From Hyphomicrobiales bacterium (GTDB lineage Bacteria; Pseudomonadota; Alphaproteobacteria; Rhizobiales; Xanthobacteraceae), in NCBI GenBank assembly GCA_016201085.1, contig JACQDO010000045.1, positions 1 through 6,554 on the forward strand: a stretch of DNA of 6,554 bases. Reading direction: 5' to 3'. Position 1 is the first letter of the stretch. Every line of letters starts with the position of its first letter. The notes beneath the pieces are model-generated. The model was given only the letters and a program-made list of their open reading frames with translations. It had not been told where the DNA came from and ran no database searches. This document shows positions 5,783 through 6,554 of this stretch, in pieces. A program made the translations under genes and the position numbers.

Positions 5783-6520
5783 ATGGGCACGCCCAGCAAA
5801 CAACCCGTCGTCCGCGTCGAGCACCTGTCGAAAACCTTCGGGCAGGGCATGGCGCGTGTCGACGCTCTGGTTGACATTAATCTGGAAGTCTTCCCCGGCC
5901 AGGTGGTCGGGCTGATGGGACCGAGCGGTTCCGGCAAAACGACACTGTTGCACTGCATCGCCTGCATTCTGGAGCCGAGCAGCGGCCGCGTCACGCTCGA
6001 TGGCGAGGTCGTCTATGACCAGCGCTGGCTCAAGGCCGATCTGCGCCGGCTGCGGCTCGACAAGATCGGTTTCATTTTCCAGTATCCCAATCTGCTGCCG
6101 TTTCTCGACGGCAGCGACAACGTGGCCGTGGTACTCGATCTCGCCGGCATGAGCGCGGCGCCCGCGCGCAAGCGTGCGATCGAGCTGCTTGACTATCTCG
6201 AGGTCGGCCATCGCAAGCATGCTTTGCCTAAGCAACTCTCCGGCGGCGAAGCGCAACGCGTGGCGATCGCGCGCGCGCTGGCCAACCGGCCGCGCATCAT
6301 TCTCGCCGACGAGCCGACCGCGCCGCTCGATTCAAGCCGCGCCCGCATCGTGATGGATCTGTTACGGCGGATCGCGGTCGATCAGCAGGCCGCGATCATC
6401 GTCGTCACCCACGACGAAATGATCCTGGACCGGTTCGATCACATCTTCCGCCTGCGCGACGGCCGGCTGGAGGGCGGGCCCGCCGCCGACGTCAAAGCTG
6501 AATTGGCGACGGTCGGATAG
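5783..6520 (+). CDS. ABC transporter ATP-binding protein (LolD/MacB/DevA-type)
   Basis: A 245-residue cytoplasmic ATPase with every catalytic motif intact: Walker A GPSGSGKT (46-53), Q-loop Gln100 in FIFQYPNLLPFL, signature LSGGEAQR (152-159), Walker B IILADEP with catalytic Glu177, D-loop APLDS (180-184), and switch His210 in VVTHDE. The opening PVVRVEHLSKTFGQG and the QYPNLLPFLDGSDNV segment are typical of the LolD/MacB/FtsE class that partners FtsX-fold permeases. The start at ATG 5783, four bases after the permease stop, fits the family N-terminus; longer upstream extensions read through permease codons in another frame and have no family resemblance. It should dimerise and power the two preceding gene products. 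It is the last gene visible; no outer-membrane factor follows within the remaining 34 bases. Confidence 0.95.
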   Translation: MGTPSKQPVVRVEHLSKTFGQGMARVDALVDINLEVFPGQVVGLMGPSGSGKTTLLHCIACILEPSSGRVTLDGEVVYDQRWLKADLRRLRLDKIGFIFQYPNLLPFLDGSDNVAVVLDLAGMSAAPARKRAIELLDYLEVGHRKHALPKQLSGGEAQRVAIARALANRPRIILADEPTAPLDSSRARIVMDLLRRIAVDQQAAIIVVTHDEMILDRFDHIFRLRDGRLEGGPAADVKAELATVG

Positions 6521-6554
6521 CGGCGGCCGTCCCGTCACCTAAAATTGGCGGGGG

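Noticed and set aside
6521..6554. Tail after the ATPase gene inspected for a terminator or next gene.
   Set aside because: Too short; no convincing inverted repeat with T run and no start codon with ribosome site.

Overview
The window is a GC-rich, densely coding stretch with all genes on the + strand. Codon use, a RIME-like double-palindrome repeat, and the mix of solute-binding-protein transporters with a DevBCA-like exporter suggest an alphaproteobacterium of the Hyphomicrobiales (Bradyrhizobium/Rhodopseudomonas-like). That assignment is inference from style; no marker gene here proves it.

Region 1 (1-2169) is the 3' end of a solute-uptake operon. It holds the C-terminal 81 residues of a TRAP large permease (DctM), a secreted TctC/Bug-family solute-binding protein, and a second, diverged Bug-family protein with no signal peptide. 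The two Bug genes are in the same reading frame, separated by one TAA and four sense codons. Pairing a TRAP permease with Bug binding proteins, which normally serve TctAB-type transporters, is unusual.

Region 2 (2166-2536) is non-coding. It opens with a 106-nt composite repeat of two palindromes whose left end overlaps the stop codon of the second Bug gene. An AT-richer stretch follows, then a run of predicted hairpins leading into the next gene. This is probably the promoter and structured leader of phoH, with a single weak Pho-box-like half-site.

Region 3 (2537-3301) is a compact PhoH-family P-loop ATPase gene starting at TTG behind a strong Shine-Dalgarno sequence. A 174-nt gap follows (3302-3475) with short GC-rich inverted repeats and a partial FNR/FixK-like site.

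Region 4 (3476-6520) is a tightly packed three-gene export cassette: an HlyD/DevB-type membrane-fusion protein, an FtsX/MacB-fold permease that starts inside the adaptor's stop codon (ATGA), and a LolD/MacB-type ATPase four bases later. Together they should form an inner-membrane ABC exporter that hands a substrate to an outer-membrane channel not encoded here. The last 34 nt hold nothing recognisable.

I found no CRISPR array, RNA gene, insertion sequence or obvious new defence system. The points most worth checking are the in-frame Bug-stop-Bug arrangement, the repeat overlapping a stop codon, and the possible structured leader of phoH.
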